64,000 nt of DNA from contig BDGG01000001.1 in the NCBI GenBank assembly GCA_001949185.1, positions 9,269,085 through 9,333,084 of the forward strand, read 5' to 3'. The position numbers and the translations under genes were made by a program. A model generated the notes under the pieces. The model ran no database searches and was not told the origin of the DNA. It worked only from the letters and a program-made list of their open reading frames with translations. The stretch's first letter is position 1; every line of letters begins with the position of its first letter. This DNA is from Ramazzottius varieornatus (taxonomy: Eukaryota > Tardigrada > Eutardigrada > Parachela > Ramazzottiidae). Below, piece after piece: positions 25,268 through 36,577 of the stretch.

Positions 25268-25708
25268 TCTCAACGTTTCCTGGCGGGCCTCTGGTCGAAG
25301 CACGGGCTTGGGAGTAGTCACCTAGACGAACATGTTTTCCATCAGGTAGCGAACCAAGGTGAAGAAGACAAGTCTTGTCCACAAAGTAGTTGTAATTTGG
25401 ATTAATGCAAAGGAACGGAAGCCACGACGACGAAAACGTCGAGAATCAAAATTTTAGATCTGAACCTTTTAATGGACACACTATGCCATACTCATTTGAA
25501 AGACAATTCGGCTGTTCGACTTGTCGAAATCTCTTCAAACTCTGCACAACAGTGGACGAGCGGAGGATCAATCGTCATTCGTTCTAACTTTTTTAATTTG
25601 ACCCGAACGAACTGCCAAAACGCATCTTCGTCTGGCAGGCCGCCTCATGTTACCGTCAAGGAAACAGAAGCCTGATGTCACAAGTCTTCGTCTTGTTAGT
25701 CTCGATAT

Positions 25709-26093
25709 ATGAGCTGCTAAAGGGGGCCTTGCCGGAACGTCAAAGACACTGATCGAGTGATTGGTTGATTGATAAATAGGTGGGACCGATATGGTATACG
25801 TCATACGTTGGTGATATACAGTACGTAATGTATTGTAATCTACTAGCAAAACTCAAGATGAGCTCTTCATTCAATCAAGGAATCCGAGCAACAAAAGAAA
25901 ACCGTCTCCATACACAAGCAACCGATGGGCTGCAAAAAGCGTGAGTGACATAGTTTGAACCGAGTGTCTGTGTGTGGAAGTCTACACCACGTACACGTTA
26001 CCAACTGTTCGATAATGGCTGATTAAACGCCGTTTCGACAGCTTGTGGTTTTGGCAGGCCATGTGCAAGTGGAGGCCCCTTTTAGCAGCTCAT
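25709..26093. mobile_element. Complete PIF/Harbinger-type MITE
   Basis: A 385-bp element with terminal inverted repeats: left ATGAGCTGCTAAAGGGGGCC (from 25709), right ...GGCCCCTTTTAGCAGCTCAT (to 26093). Positions 25709-26072 are nearly identical to 53722-54123, except that this copy lacks about 38 bp present there. The 53.7-kb copy is joined to a Harbinger transposase N-terminal fragment, which assigns the family. There is no coding capacity. It lies between TM9SF2 and MYG1, upstream of both divergent genes. Confidence 0.8.
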
Positions 26094-26377
26094 CACTGTT
26101 CGTCTCACTCGTTAGTCGTTAGTAAGTTACTGTACGATCATCTCTCCTGTTTTCCTTCGGAGTTCCGAATTCGGACCATCGTTGATCCTTCTCGTGACTG
26201 TCGAAATCCGGCTGCTTGCTCTGGAAGTCGACTGGAACGCCACGGGGCTGCATGTTGGTAAGCGTATCACCGTAACGAGTCGATGTTTCTATAGGAAATG
26301 TGTTGGTTTTTCAGGCGTTTCATCCGATCATCTTTCGCATAATTCCCGGGTCCCTTACCGGCAAGAAGTATCTCGCG

Positions 26378-27987
26378 ATGAGCTCTGTGATGAATGGACT
26401 GGCGGTGCGGGCAATACAGAATATAGTCAAGTCGGTCAGCGCGGTGGCGGAGTTTCTAGGACTTCAAGAACATGGACCAGCGAATGAGTTCCGGTCGGGC
26501 AAGCTGATCGCGACACACAATGGTGTCTTCCATGCCGACGAAGCTCTGGCTTGCTTCCTTCTCGTGCAACTGCCCGAATATCAAGACGCAACTATACTTA
26601 GGTAGGTTAGACTGACTTGGTGATGTCGGTTTCCCTGTGTCCATGTAGTGAGTGATTGTTGTTGATCCATTGAAGTACGTTATCATCGTTGTTATTGTTG
26701 TTGGTTAGGAGTCGAACAGCGGAAGTTTACGATAAGTGTGACATTGTGGTGGACGTCGGCGGAACTTACGATGCGTCCAGACGTCGCTTTGATCACCATC
26801 AGCGCTCCTTTTCGGAGACACTAAGTTCGGTGCAGCCTGGAAAGCCATGGACGATCAAGTTAAGTAGCGCCGGACTTGTGTATTGTCATTTTGGTCGGCA
26901 AGTCATCGCACAAATGCTCAGGCTGGACTTGCAATCCGAGGCTGATGCTAAGGTAGTGGAATTGCTATATGACAAGATTTACGAGAACTTAATCCAAGAG
27001 ATGGACGCCATCGACAACGGTGTGCCTCAAAGCGACCAGCCACTCAGGTACGCCGAGACTACCTTTGCCGGCAGTACAGTAGAATCCTGTCGATAAAAGT
27101 GTTCTCTCTTAGGTATTCCGTCAGTACTGGCTTGAGTAGTCGCGTAAAGAGACTCAATCCTTGCTGGAACGATTCCGACAAATCAACCGATGTACGTATG
27201 AGAAATTTCGGACAAAGTCCTTTTGTAGTTTCTACCATCACTGGGGTCGGAGTTGAAAGCAAATAAAAGTTGGATGGACGTTTCGGTGTTGTTCTCGATA
27301 GAACCTATTCTCGAAAGTTTCGGATCAGTGCATAACAGTGATTTTTCTGTAGGAGAGGTTCAAATCGGCGATGTCCGTGACGGGCGCAGAGTTCTCGTCC
27401 AAGCTGGCCTTCTATTACGAAGCTTGGCTTCCGGCCCGTCACTTGGTGGAGGCTGCCGTGAGGGGGCGGTTCCAGGTGGATGCCAGCGGGGAAATCATCC
27501 GGCTAGAGACGGGCGGCTGTCCTTGGCAAGACCACCTATTCCAGCTGGAAGAAGAGAACAACCTCCAACCGCTGATCAAGTACACACTGTATCAAGACGA
27601 TAATCGGCAGTGGCGTGTCCAGGCAGTTCCTCTGGCTCGGGACTCCTTCGCTTCACGGTAGGAAATTATAACGTAGTTGCAACCGGTGAACTTTTTCCGA
27701 CCTTATGATGAGACGAGCGGTTTCTTACGTTGGCAAAATGTAGAATTCATGGCAGGTTACCTTTACCGGAAGCGTGGCGTGGCCTCAACAACGAAGTACT
27801 CTCCGCCGTCAGCGGCATACCTGACTGTGTCTTCACACATCACTCCGGCTTTATCGGGGGCAACAAAACTTACGACGGCGTTATGAAAATGGCTTTACTT
27901 TCACTGAGTCTTAATCAACAGTCGTCCGCTAACCAAAACAATTCTAACAAGATGCTAGAGCCCACTCAGAAGGTTGTTCCAGTTTAG
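26378..27987 (+). CDS. MYG1: MYG1 exonuclease
   Basis: MYG1 is a DHH-type 3'-5' RNA exonuclease found in nucleus/nucleolus and mitochondria. Five exons (26378-26601, 26709-27048, then 27113 to about 27191, about 27354-27657 and 27757-27987) join in phase. Motifs are [18 protein letters not shown] (the HADE metal site), [19 protein letters not shown] (the DHH-type site), [12 protein letters not shown] and [52 protein letters not shown] and the following gene end complete the order. The HHSGFIGG block near the C-terminus is diagnostic. Start ATG 26378 follows a TTTTTCAG acceptor by about 45 nt. It yields an N-terminus with basic/hydrophobic residues ([15 protein letters not shown]) that could act as a mitochondrial presequence; that role is inferred. 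Confidence 0.93.
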
Positions 27988-28093
27988 TCTAATACTAGCT
28001 ATCGAAATATGCGTCGTATGTATTCTGGATAAACTTCGCGAAATAGTTGACTTTTTCATAAACGAATTAATATAGAAGTTCGGAGAAAACGAC

Positions 28094-28099
28094 AATAAA
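28094..28099 (+). terminator. Poly(A) signal AATAAA for MYG1
   Basis: AATAAA lies about 107 nt after the MYG1 stop on the same strand, in A/T-rich sequence. This is a normal spacing for a compact genome. Confidence 0.5.
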
Positions 28100-28563
28100 A
28101 ATAATGGAGCGAGATAACAGACGCATTCTGGAAAAATCACCTCGGGAGAGCGCCGCGTTTCCGCTGCTGGTTTTGTCGTCCACCATCGTTCTTGGAGTAG
28201 GCTGTGAAGTATCGACCAGCTTGACCGCCTTTCTTATAAACCCCACGACGGCTTCTGGGAGCATTCGCGGCGGAAATAAAGCGCTTAGAGGCTGGGGAAG
28301 TTTCACGTTGCGACTCTTCGTTGTCGGACGGTCCTTCGCTCTCCATCTGATCACTTTTCCTCTTGTTACGACTCTGAAACTCTCGCTGTATCGTCTCATC
28401 CACCGAGAAATTTCTAAGGATGAAAGAAGAGTATCAACGCACTTTCATCTGATGCATGCCCCACTTCTTCGCAATTGCTTTCCATGAAACTGATAACTCC
28501 ACAATGTCCACGCATGGCATTTCACAACATAATCATGGGTAACATCGCACTTGACTGGTTAAA

Positions 28564-28896
28564 CAGGGTGTTTCCAGTTATATTGCATCGTTTTTGACGT
28601 TTCGGGAAAAATTCACTTCGAACCTGGTTTCGCTGCCTCACCGCTCTTCGGATAGAGCGTTCTCTAAACTTGCGACCTTAAGTGCTTTCCTGCGCTCAAC
28701 TTTGATTGGTTGATTTCGGAGGGTTCCATACTTTCGCTCATAAGTTTTCAGGAGGCCCCCGATCTCGACGAAACTTTCCAGTAACGTTCTCAGGAGCCAT
28801 CCCTGTGTGTGAACAAAATACAGCAACAAAACCATCAGGTACAAAGTTGTCGTGGTGCGTCAAAAATGATTCAGTCAACTGGAAACACCCTGTACA
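28564..28896. mobile_element. Candidate mariner-like MITE
   Basis: ACAGGGTGTTTCCAGTT at 28564 and AACTGGAAACACCCTGTA near 28879-28896 form a 17-bp inverted pair about 330 bp apart. The right side abuts TA; the left TA is degraded to AA. A weaker third end (GAAACACCCTGCATA) occurs at about 29162. No transposase motif is visible. The MYG1-FUT intergenic region (27988-30499) otherwise shows no gene. Confidence 0.45.
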
Positions 28897-30499
28897 TGTG
28901 TATCATGCCTATAATGTGCACTTGCATACCTGTCATTCTCGAATCTCTGCGTCGATTCCATATTTTCTTCCTCTTCGTAGATTTCCGCATCTCCCCCAGC
29001 CAAACAGCTCTAAAGGAAGAACGCAAAACCAACTATTACTAGGAACGAAATCCACAACAAACTCTTTAAATCGTACTTCGATTTGTGGGTTGATCCCGTG
29101 GAAAGAAAAGCGTCCCAAAACTAGGTCATATAAGCGCGACAAACTGTACTCCTCTTCCACTCGAAACACCCTGCATACCCCGAAATTGTTAGTAACGAAA
29201 CGGTGTTTCACCGAGTTGATCAGATGGAAAAAGATGGAGCAGAAGGCACAGAGAGAAATTACCCCGGAAGTTGCTGGCGAAGCTCCATCTCCCGACGATT
29301 GCTCTCAAACAGGGTCAAAGCCTGCCCCGTCGCCGGCAGCCTGGAATGCGCAGATGTGGTTTCCGAGTCATCCCCAGTAGATCTCTTCATAAACTGTAAA
29401 ACAGAACACGTTTTACTGACTGAAGAGCTTAAAAGTTAAATCTTATGTATTGCGGGAAAAAAACATGGTTGCACTGGAAATAACTCAGATCTTCCGGACA
29501 GGGCTCACTATATCCATACCTTCAGATTCATCAAAGTTTTAGAGAACGTAAAATTTCGCTGGGCTGGAAATGTAGCCGTCATCTTGATAGGATGTCTTAG
29601 GGTACAGGAACCACAAGCGAAAAACAGATTCCCGGGAAATTCGTCAAGGCGTCAGGCTGTCGGTCCTGCCTAGCTCTCCCTATCCTTCCAGCATACCACA
29701 GCAAGCTTCTTCGGTATCCTCTATGTGTTGGAGAGCGAGAGACAGATGTATCCAAAGTTGTTCCCGACGAGGGCACTTTTGCTTTCCAGCCACGAACAGG
29801 ATCCAGAATCCAGACTCCAGATTCCGCCGCGGACGAGATCCCGAGAAGATTGAAGCTGTTCGAATTAAATGCTCATAAATCAATTTCCGTCCGTCAATCA
29901 ACCGAGAATGGTTGGTTGCGAAATCAAATCCCGAGATCGAAGGGTCCACCCGTGTGTCCCGGGGCAAAAGGGGCTCCGGCAGCAAACTGGGTTCTGCGTT
30001 TTGACCTTACTTTTGGCGGTTACGGGAAATTACTGATCGTTCCGGGCATCATCTCCTTCGAATCTCGATTATCGATTTATCGGTACCGTTCCTCAGGTCA
30101 GGGAGACGAATGAGTGATGAAGCAGGTACATCTGCCTCCGTATAATGGCTCTTCACCGCCGACACTGACGAACGGAGAACTGGCCATGGGAAGATCGGGG
30201 AACAACGACGCCGAAGGAAGAAAGGTAGGTTGAATAATTGGGCCTATTATTGGCCATCGATTATCAGAAAATCCCCAGAGCATATCTACTACGTGATCCA
30301 CGCTCTCGCTAGCTTCCGTTGGTTGACAGGTAACCTTTGCACCCTCAAGTCAAACTCGATTATGATCTTCATGGACCATTAGCCACCACATGAACGATCG
30401 AATCCACCACAGACTGTGCTGGAATGTACGCACAAGCTCTCTCGTGTATAACAAAGCTCCATCTGCTTAGTTTCGCGATTTTGTTTGCAGGCTCTAGAA

Positions 30500-32146
30500 A
30501 TGCTGCCGCTACAAACTCCAGCTAGCAAAACGATGGAGAAAGGTTGGAGAGGGCCGGACGATAGGATGGACGACGACGCACAACTGCTGCCACAACCGAA
30601 GCCATCAAACTCGCGCAACTTGACCGGAAGTCATCGCTACACATGGAAGTTTATCGCCTTCTTCCTGCTGACGGCCAGTCTTTTCTACCTCTTCATTTCC
30701 CAGTCCACCAGCGGGACTACCTTTGATATTTACCGTCGATCCCAGCGTTGGTCAGCAGCGTCATGCACTACGGACGCTGCTTTCGACAGACCACCCGGTC
30801 TGATGCCGGACACGAAAATTATCCTCTTCTGGACAAGGTTCTTCAGTGACTGGGATGTCCCCTATTTACACGACAAAATGGCCGCCTGTTTCGAGCAGAA
30901 ATGCTTGCTAACCGATGACCGACGCTACTTACAGGCAGGTACCCAACTATTTCCCCACAAATAATGGCGAGCGTTCAAGAAACTCAAATTCAACCGATCG
31001 TCTTCTCATAATTCCTTATTGTGCGCGACGTCACAGCAGCCAAAGCTGCAACGACGTCACTGCATACCAGCCTGAGCCGGAAGTTTGATGACTGATGCGA
31101 CTAGCTGACTAGCTTTTGTACTTACAGGCTAGTTCAGCCATTGTTTTCCACGTTCGGGACGACCTCAACTTGGCGGACCTCCCTAGATGTCGTTCTCCCA
31201 AACAACTCTACGTCTTTTTCCTTCTGGAAGCTGTCCCGTATACGAACAGAGACCTGAAGTTGTGGGCGGGCTTTTTCAACCTCACTTGGACGTACCGTCG
31301 AGATTCAGTAAGGAAGAAAGTCACTTCTTACGAGCCAGTCTGTATAATATATCGAACGTTGCTTTTGTTCAAAGGATGTCTTCAACTCGTTCTACATGGA
31401 GAAATACCATGCGGCGTTATGGAGCAATGTATCAGCAGCCACCCAAGCGTTGAAGGCAAAGAAGAATCGTGCCCTCGTCTTCTCCAGCCACTGTCCGACG
31501 TCCAGCCGGCGCGAAGAGTACATTGCCGAGTTGCAGCGTTACTTCCCCGTCGATATAGTCGGCTCGTGTGGACCAGGTCGTGTCGATTGCCCCAAGCATG
31601 ACACAACGTGCGATCGAAGACTGATTCCTACGTACAAGTTCTACCTGGCCTTCGAGAACAGGTACTGGCATCCTGCTTCTTCATACCTTCCTTTCGTCCA
31701 ACCTCCGTTTTTCTTTCTCTAGTTATTGTGACGATTACGTGACGGAGAAAGTGATGAGAGCGCTGAATTTCGAAAGTCTTCCCGTGGTATACGGCGCAGC
31801 CAACTACTCGCACTTCATGCCACCCCATTCATTCATCAACACTGCCAGCTTTCCTTCCCCGAAAGATTTAGCAGCTTACCTGTGGAACTTGACCCGAAAC
31901 CCGTTGGAGTATGCCCAGTACTTTCAATGGAAGTTGAACGCCAACTACACTCGCGTAAGGGACAAGTTGGCTCAACCGGAAGTGGCTTCCACCTGTGGCC
32001 TCTGCCGTCTTCTGCATGACAAGTTTTTTAGAGGGAAACGCTACGACGACCTACACGGATGGTGGGTGGAAAAGGGCAATTGCTCCCTACCGACATGGTT
32101 CCACCCCCAGCGAAAGCCAAGATCGCAGTTTACCATGCTAACCTAG
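30500..32146 (+). CDS. Alpha-1,3-fucosyltransferase (GT10)
   Basis: A Golgi type II membrane enzyme that moves fucose from GDP-fucose to GlcNAc-containing glycans. After a short proline-rich cytoplasmic tail comes one transmembrane helix (FIAFFLLTASLFYLFIS, about residue 55). The stem/acceptor domain includes SAIVFHVRDDLN. The catalytic GT10 motifs follow: TYRRDS-DVF (exon junction about 31302/31380), KFYLAFENSYCDDYVTEKV, LPVVYGAANYSHFMPPHSFINTASF, and the C-terminal Cys-rich end CGLCRLLHDK. Exons are 30500-30933, 31130-31302, about 31376-31660 and 31724-32146. The first intron fits only as GC-AG (CAG|GCAGGT). Linkage (core versus Lewis type) cannot be told from sequence. ATG 30500 is 9 nt downstream of a TTTGCAG acceptor. 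Confidence 0.9.
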
Positions 32147-32659
32147 ACTATTTCATTTGAATCTTCACCAATTTGTTCTGCTTTTGACCCAAATGAAGCT
32201 TATCAGGATTGAAGGCTCACAGTATTTTTCCCCAGTGCCGAATCAAGTAATTGTTGACTAATACTAAAATTCTTCTGACTTTTTGTTCAGTGTACATGTT
32301 TTTTATTTTGTTTTTATGATGGTTTGTCACGCATGACGGAATAGCTTTGATATTCGACTCTGATTCGCATGTCTTTCCGGAGCCACTAAGCTGGCTCCTT
32401 TGCTGAAAACTAGATCGATGTTGGGTATGCATGGGAAATGGTTGTTCGCGCGCACTCTAGTACTAGGAGATGGGAGTCTGTAACGAATAGACCGGCGTAA
32501 AGTTCTGAGGAACTTCACCAGTAAGGACGGATACTTCGTACTGTATTACCTCTAAGGTTTCGCGCAGTCACGTGACAGGCCAGTAAACATTGCGTGGCGG
32601 GGATAAAAAACTTCACTGCCAGCAATCAAAAATTCTTCGCCAATCAAGCGCAGCAATGT

Positions 32660-32880
32660 GCCACAATTAGTGCTGGCAACGATACGGTATACCGATATCG
32701 TATCGAATCAAATCGAATCTTTGCGCTAAAATATGCGGCAGATATCGTATCGAAAATATCGATATGAAGCTCATATTGAACAAAGCAATAAATTATTCGG
32801 CGATATCGTATCGCGCCATATCGATATATTATCGATATATCGGTACTTTGCTGAATGGCAGACTCCCCAGTGATATCTCG
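32660..32880. repeat. Palindrome-rich GATATCGTATCG repeat block
   Basis: GATATCGTATCG occurs three times about 57-58 bp apart (about 32695, 32751, 32810), mixed with ATCGATAT palindromes. The left border TAGTGCTGGCAACG resembles hAT termini, and the right side ends in ...CCCCAGTGA, but I see no convincing target duplication. It is probably a hAT-type MITE or a structured satellite fragment. Confidence 0.4.
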
Positions 32881-32985
32881 TTTACGGAAGACCATGGTTG
32901 ATTGAAAATTCGCACAACCATAGCAGGGAGAGCTAGCTACCAAACAAGGAATGAGGGAGCGTTCTTTCCGCCTTCGTCCAGGTTC

Positions 32986-33814
32986 TCACTCGTCCATTTC
33001 CATGTCCGACTGGCTCCGTCGTTTCCGGTTTGATGCTGGAGCTGGTCCATGTGTGTGGTTGGGTTTTCGCTGTCCGTCGCGAGGGTCTTCTTCGTCGACT
33101 TGGGCTCGCCCTCCGAACCTGGTAGTACCGACGGGAGGGTGATCCGCCTGGCTCGGCGGGTCCAGGTTCTGGTGGCTTTTCGGGGGCCATCCTCCTCCGC
33201 AGTTCCGGTGGCAGTATCCCCGTTGTCCGTCACTATCACGTCCACTGCCACGTCCACTGCCACGTCCACTGCCACGTCCAGCGCCATGGCCGCCCCCATG
33301 ACCACCACCGCATCCGTCAGAGCGGCCATAAGCACCGCCACGCCCACCGTAGCCCCGACCTCGGTTTCTGTTACAGTGGTGAGGCGGTTGATTGCCAAGG
33401 CGACGGTGGTCGAAGGGCTTGCGCGGCGGGCCGATCGACCCCAAGTTGATCTTCACATCCGGTTGACCCGTACCGACGGGGCTGTTGGTAACCGCTGATA
33501 CATGGTAGGAGCTGGCCTGAGAGACGCGAAGGCTGGACGGCTGGATGGCCAGGGCCGATGGATGGAACAGCTGGTTGGGTCGCTCCAGTGGCTAGTTGGT
33601 TCGCTGTCATCCCATGTAGGATCAGCCACTCATCGGCTGTGAATCTCGTTTGAGAGAGAGTTCCCAGCAGTAGCGTACCCGCTGAGGGACCGAGGGAAAA
33701 GCCAAACGGGGATGCTAGCAAGAAACCCATAGGACATCCCGTGGTCAGTCCTGACATCTGATAAGTAGCATAGGCTACAGTCATTCCTCCGAACATGCTG
33801 AAGGGGGAACTCAT
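32986..33814 (-). CDS. Gly/Arg-rich protein, gene model uncertain
   Basis: The 3' frame encodes an RGG-like tract (NRGRGYGGRGGAYGRSDG, then GRGSG repeats), a CHRNCGGGW motif, and a basic/acidic tail ending NRKRRSQSDMEMDE, which resembles a nuclear localisation signal. The tract is encoded by a 12-bp minisatellite at about 33236-33285. The 5' part has a longer ORF in another frame (MSSPFSMFGGMTVAYATYQM..., 33814 down to about 33372). A splice must connect the two frames, but no junction is decisive; AACCAACTAG near 33592 is a possible acceptor. An RNA-binding role is inferred only from RGG composition. It may not be a functional gene. Confidence 0.35.
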
Positions 33815-34082
33815 AATCTGAAAATAGCATTTGGTTACTTCCTATGTCCGGTCATCTGTCCATTTTTTACGAAGCCGTGAGTGCAAAGAGCGCGGAAGCG
33901 CTCTCAGAGGCATGTAGGCGTGTCATACGCTACTGATCGCCAGTGAGGGAGTTTGATGGACAGTTTTTAGGCATGCTTTGGTGAGAACGGGATGACCTAA
34001 GACTTTATGGAAGAACTTTGTGAATAGCAGACAAGCACGCACCTGTGCAGCGGTTGGACAGCGCACCTGACACGAAACTGAT

Positions 34083-34765
34083 TCAGCTCGAGAACCCGAG
34101 TTCGCAGAGGTCGCCTGTAAGGTCTCGACGAGGACCGTCAAAGAGAGGACATATAGTCATAAAATGCGCTATGTTCTCGATTCCGACTAAGCAGAGACGG
34201 CACTTCCGGTCTTCCTGGTGAACGCGAGTGGTGGATGATCCCCATTGGCTTGTTTCAACTGACAGATTGAACGATGATACAAGAACGCGGCACGATATGT
34301 CGCCAGTCCAACAGGGAACTTAGAACTGTCGGAAAGCCAACCTGGCAGTTCATCGGAAAGGAAAACTTTCACAAGAAGGTCGAGCTTTGGTGAGAGAGCA
34401 ACCATTCCGTGAATGGCTGCAAGGAACTGGTTCTTGGCTAATGCGAAGAACTCCGAGTGGTTAAAGCAGGATATTTTCGCCATTGAGACCCTTACAGAGT
34501 CTAAATCATTTAGCAAGAAGATAGGCTGCAAGAAGCGTTTGTACAGGGTTCCCCGTAACTTACGGTCAGCTAGGATCTGCTTTAAGGCACAAGTTTCAAG
34601 CTCGTCCACCGACGAGCGAGCTGTTGTCATATAGAACTGTACGGTCATCTCGGCAATTTGAAAGCTCAGCGGAAGCAGACCCGTTATGTGATACACCCCG
34701 TGGTCAGGCGACGTTCGCCTTACTTCCAAAAGGGATTTGAGACAGCGGGGAAAGACCTGATTCAT
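34083..34765 (-). mobile_element. 3' fragment of a non-LTR retrotransposon ORF2
   Basis: The tail of a LINE reverse-transcriptase polyprotein. The C-terminal zf-RVT finger is readable at about 34220-34083 (RKCRLCLVGIENIAHFMTICPLF, a C-x2-C...H-x4-C pattern). The upstream ORF (34765-34187) ends FLYHRSICQLKQ, as LINE proteins do before that finger, but in a different frame, so at least one frameshift separates them. No reverse transcriptase core is visible, indicating 5' truncation. The element is dead. Confidence 0.6.
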
Positions 34766-35220
34766 ATTAGTAAAGACCTACTTGACCCGCGAGCTCCTGA
34801 CGTCACAGTTGGTGCCCTATTTGAAAATGACAATCCCATTACTGTGTTTCCTCAAGAGTTCTACGCAGCACGTGATGTCTTCCGTAAATTACACCCGGGT
34901 TGAGACCACACACCTACACATACAAAACCGACAATCAGACTACATGGATCAGGACTAAAATCACTCTTCCTCCCAATCTTCGCTCTCTACCGAGCTGAAG
35001 CTACATTCAAATGCACAATCCAGATCATTCAAGTCTTTAACCAGGTCTTCCTGGCTTGCTAACATATATAACGGCTCAGGCATAATTTGAGCAGCCACAA
35101 AAGAATTTCCTACTGTTGTCACTTTACTTTCTCCCAAGCTTCCGAGACAAAATCGATGAAATCCTGACGGCCTAGTTTCTTTAAATATCCTTTTTTGGTC
35201 ACTTCAGTGCGCTGGTCACG

Positions 35221-36338
35221 CTACGTATGATACGATCGTCGCATATAACACTTGAATGGAGGGTTCGCACCAACATCAAGCGGTCGATAAGTTCCGGTGA
35301 GTCCGGCAGGAATCAACACTTGCTCGATTCTCATTTCTTCAAAAAGGAAATGACTTTCCACCTTGCAGTGTGCAGGTGTCCGGTCTCGAATCACACAGCC
35401 GCCGGCACAACATTCATCGAAGGTTTCTTTGATCCAGTGAAAGTCAAACGAAGCATTCCACCACCTTGAGTTGGTACTGTAAATGCGGACGTTTTCAGGC
35501 ACGACGAGTTTCTTTAAAATTCTGCTGGACAACTTTCCAGTTCTCGCGTTACTCTTGAACACGATGGAGGCTGGAACTTTCGTCCCATCGGCAGATATAG
35601 TGTGGCATACAGTAATGGATTCTGGATCACCAGGAGGTTGGACCACCCGAACTTCTTTCGCACCTTTGGGAGAAAGCGTCTTCTTGTACACGTTCTGAAG
35701 CCTGACAGAAGTTTGATCCATGTTAATTATTTTGAAAGGTGGTGTTCTCCTTATTGAAACGACTTCTTCGATTCTCCAAAGAAACGACTCTTCTGAAATC
35801 TGTAATCAAAAAGCGTAGTAATGAAGAACGCCTACTGTATCATAAAGCGGCGTATAACGTCGCGATGTAAACAGGACATAAACGTTTCACGAAACGCGGA
35901 TTAATTTATTATTGTTCACGTCATTGGTTTCGCGCAACAATGTTTTTATCATACCAGAGTCTTCATTTCCTTCGCTACAAGAAGCCCTATCTTTTGAAGA
36001 TCGAAGTTTCGCGTCGACAGGCACTTCTCTAGTCGATCCATATATCGACTGTACACCTCTTCTTCGAGCCTTGGATAAAAAACCTTTCTTCCGGCTTTTT
36101 TGATATTTTCGGGCAACTGACCGTTCCTGACAACGGATAATACAACGTACATCATGACTGTCGATCAATTTAACTTGTTTGAAACTTCAGTATCTTACTT
36201 CCATCTTCGAAGCGTAGATTCATGAATGCCGACGGTTTTCGCGTAGCCACGCAGACTTCCTTCCCATCTTTCTAGCGCTAGCAGATGCCGCTGAGCCTCA
36301 CCCAATGTGTCATTATCGTGATGGCTCCTATTTTCCAT
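35221..36338 (-). CDS. pogo/CENP-B-type DDE transposase-like gene with introns
   Basis: Three exons can be read in frame. Exon 1 (36338 to about 36210) has an HTH of psq/CENP-B type (RGYAKTVGIHESTLRRWK). Exon 2 (about 36134-35950) has the second DNA-binding half with FYPRLEEEVYSRYMDRL. Exon 3 (about 35800-35221) is a DDE_1 domain: INMDQTSVRL carries the first Asp, VIRDRTPAHC the second, and IPAGLTGTYRPLDVGANPPFK the third. Junctions fit TGG-AA|G and CTG|ATT. The protein stops soon after the third Asp, so the usual C-terminal extension is missing. No terminal repeats were found. It may be a recent transposon with spliced introns or a domesticated gene. Confidence 0.65.
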
Positions 36339-36577
36339 GATGCAGCAGAACAACACGAGACGAACCGATATACGTTACGCACAAGATTAAAGCGAGTAGA
36401 ATTAATCAGAATTTTCCACTGTCATGGTTTGTACTGGAAAATCAAACAATCAACGAATCTCGTGTCAAGATATACACGGGTGATATGTACTGGTCCTATA
36501 ACGTACTGCGTAGAACTCTTGAGGAAATACAGTAAATCTTGTCACGTTTTTACCGATATTTCTCCCGAGTTGCGAAG

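Noticed and set aside
28137-28403. 88-codon minus-strand ORF with a Lys/Arg/Ser-rich product near the MYG1 3' end
   Set aside because: Its first codon is GTG, not ATG, no upstream exon joins in phase, and there is no recognisable motif. It overlaps the likely MYG1 3' end region.
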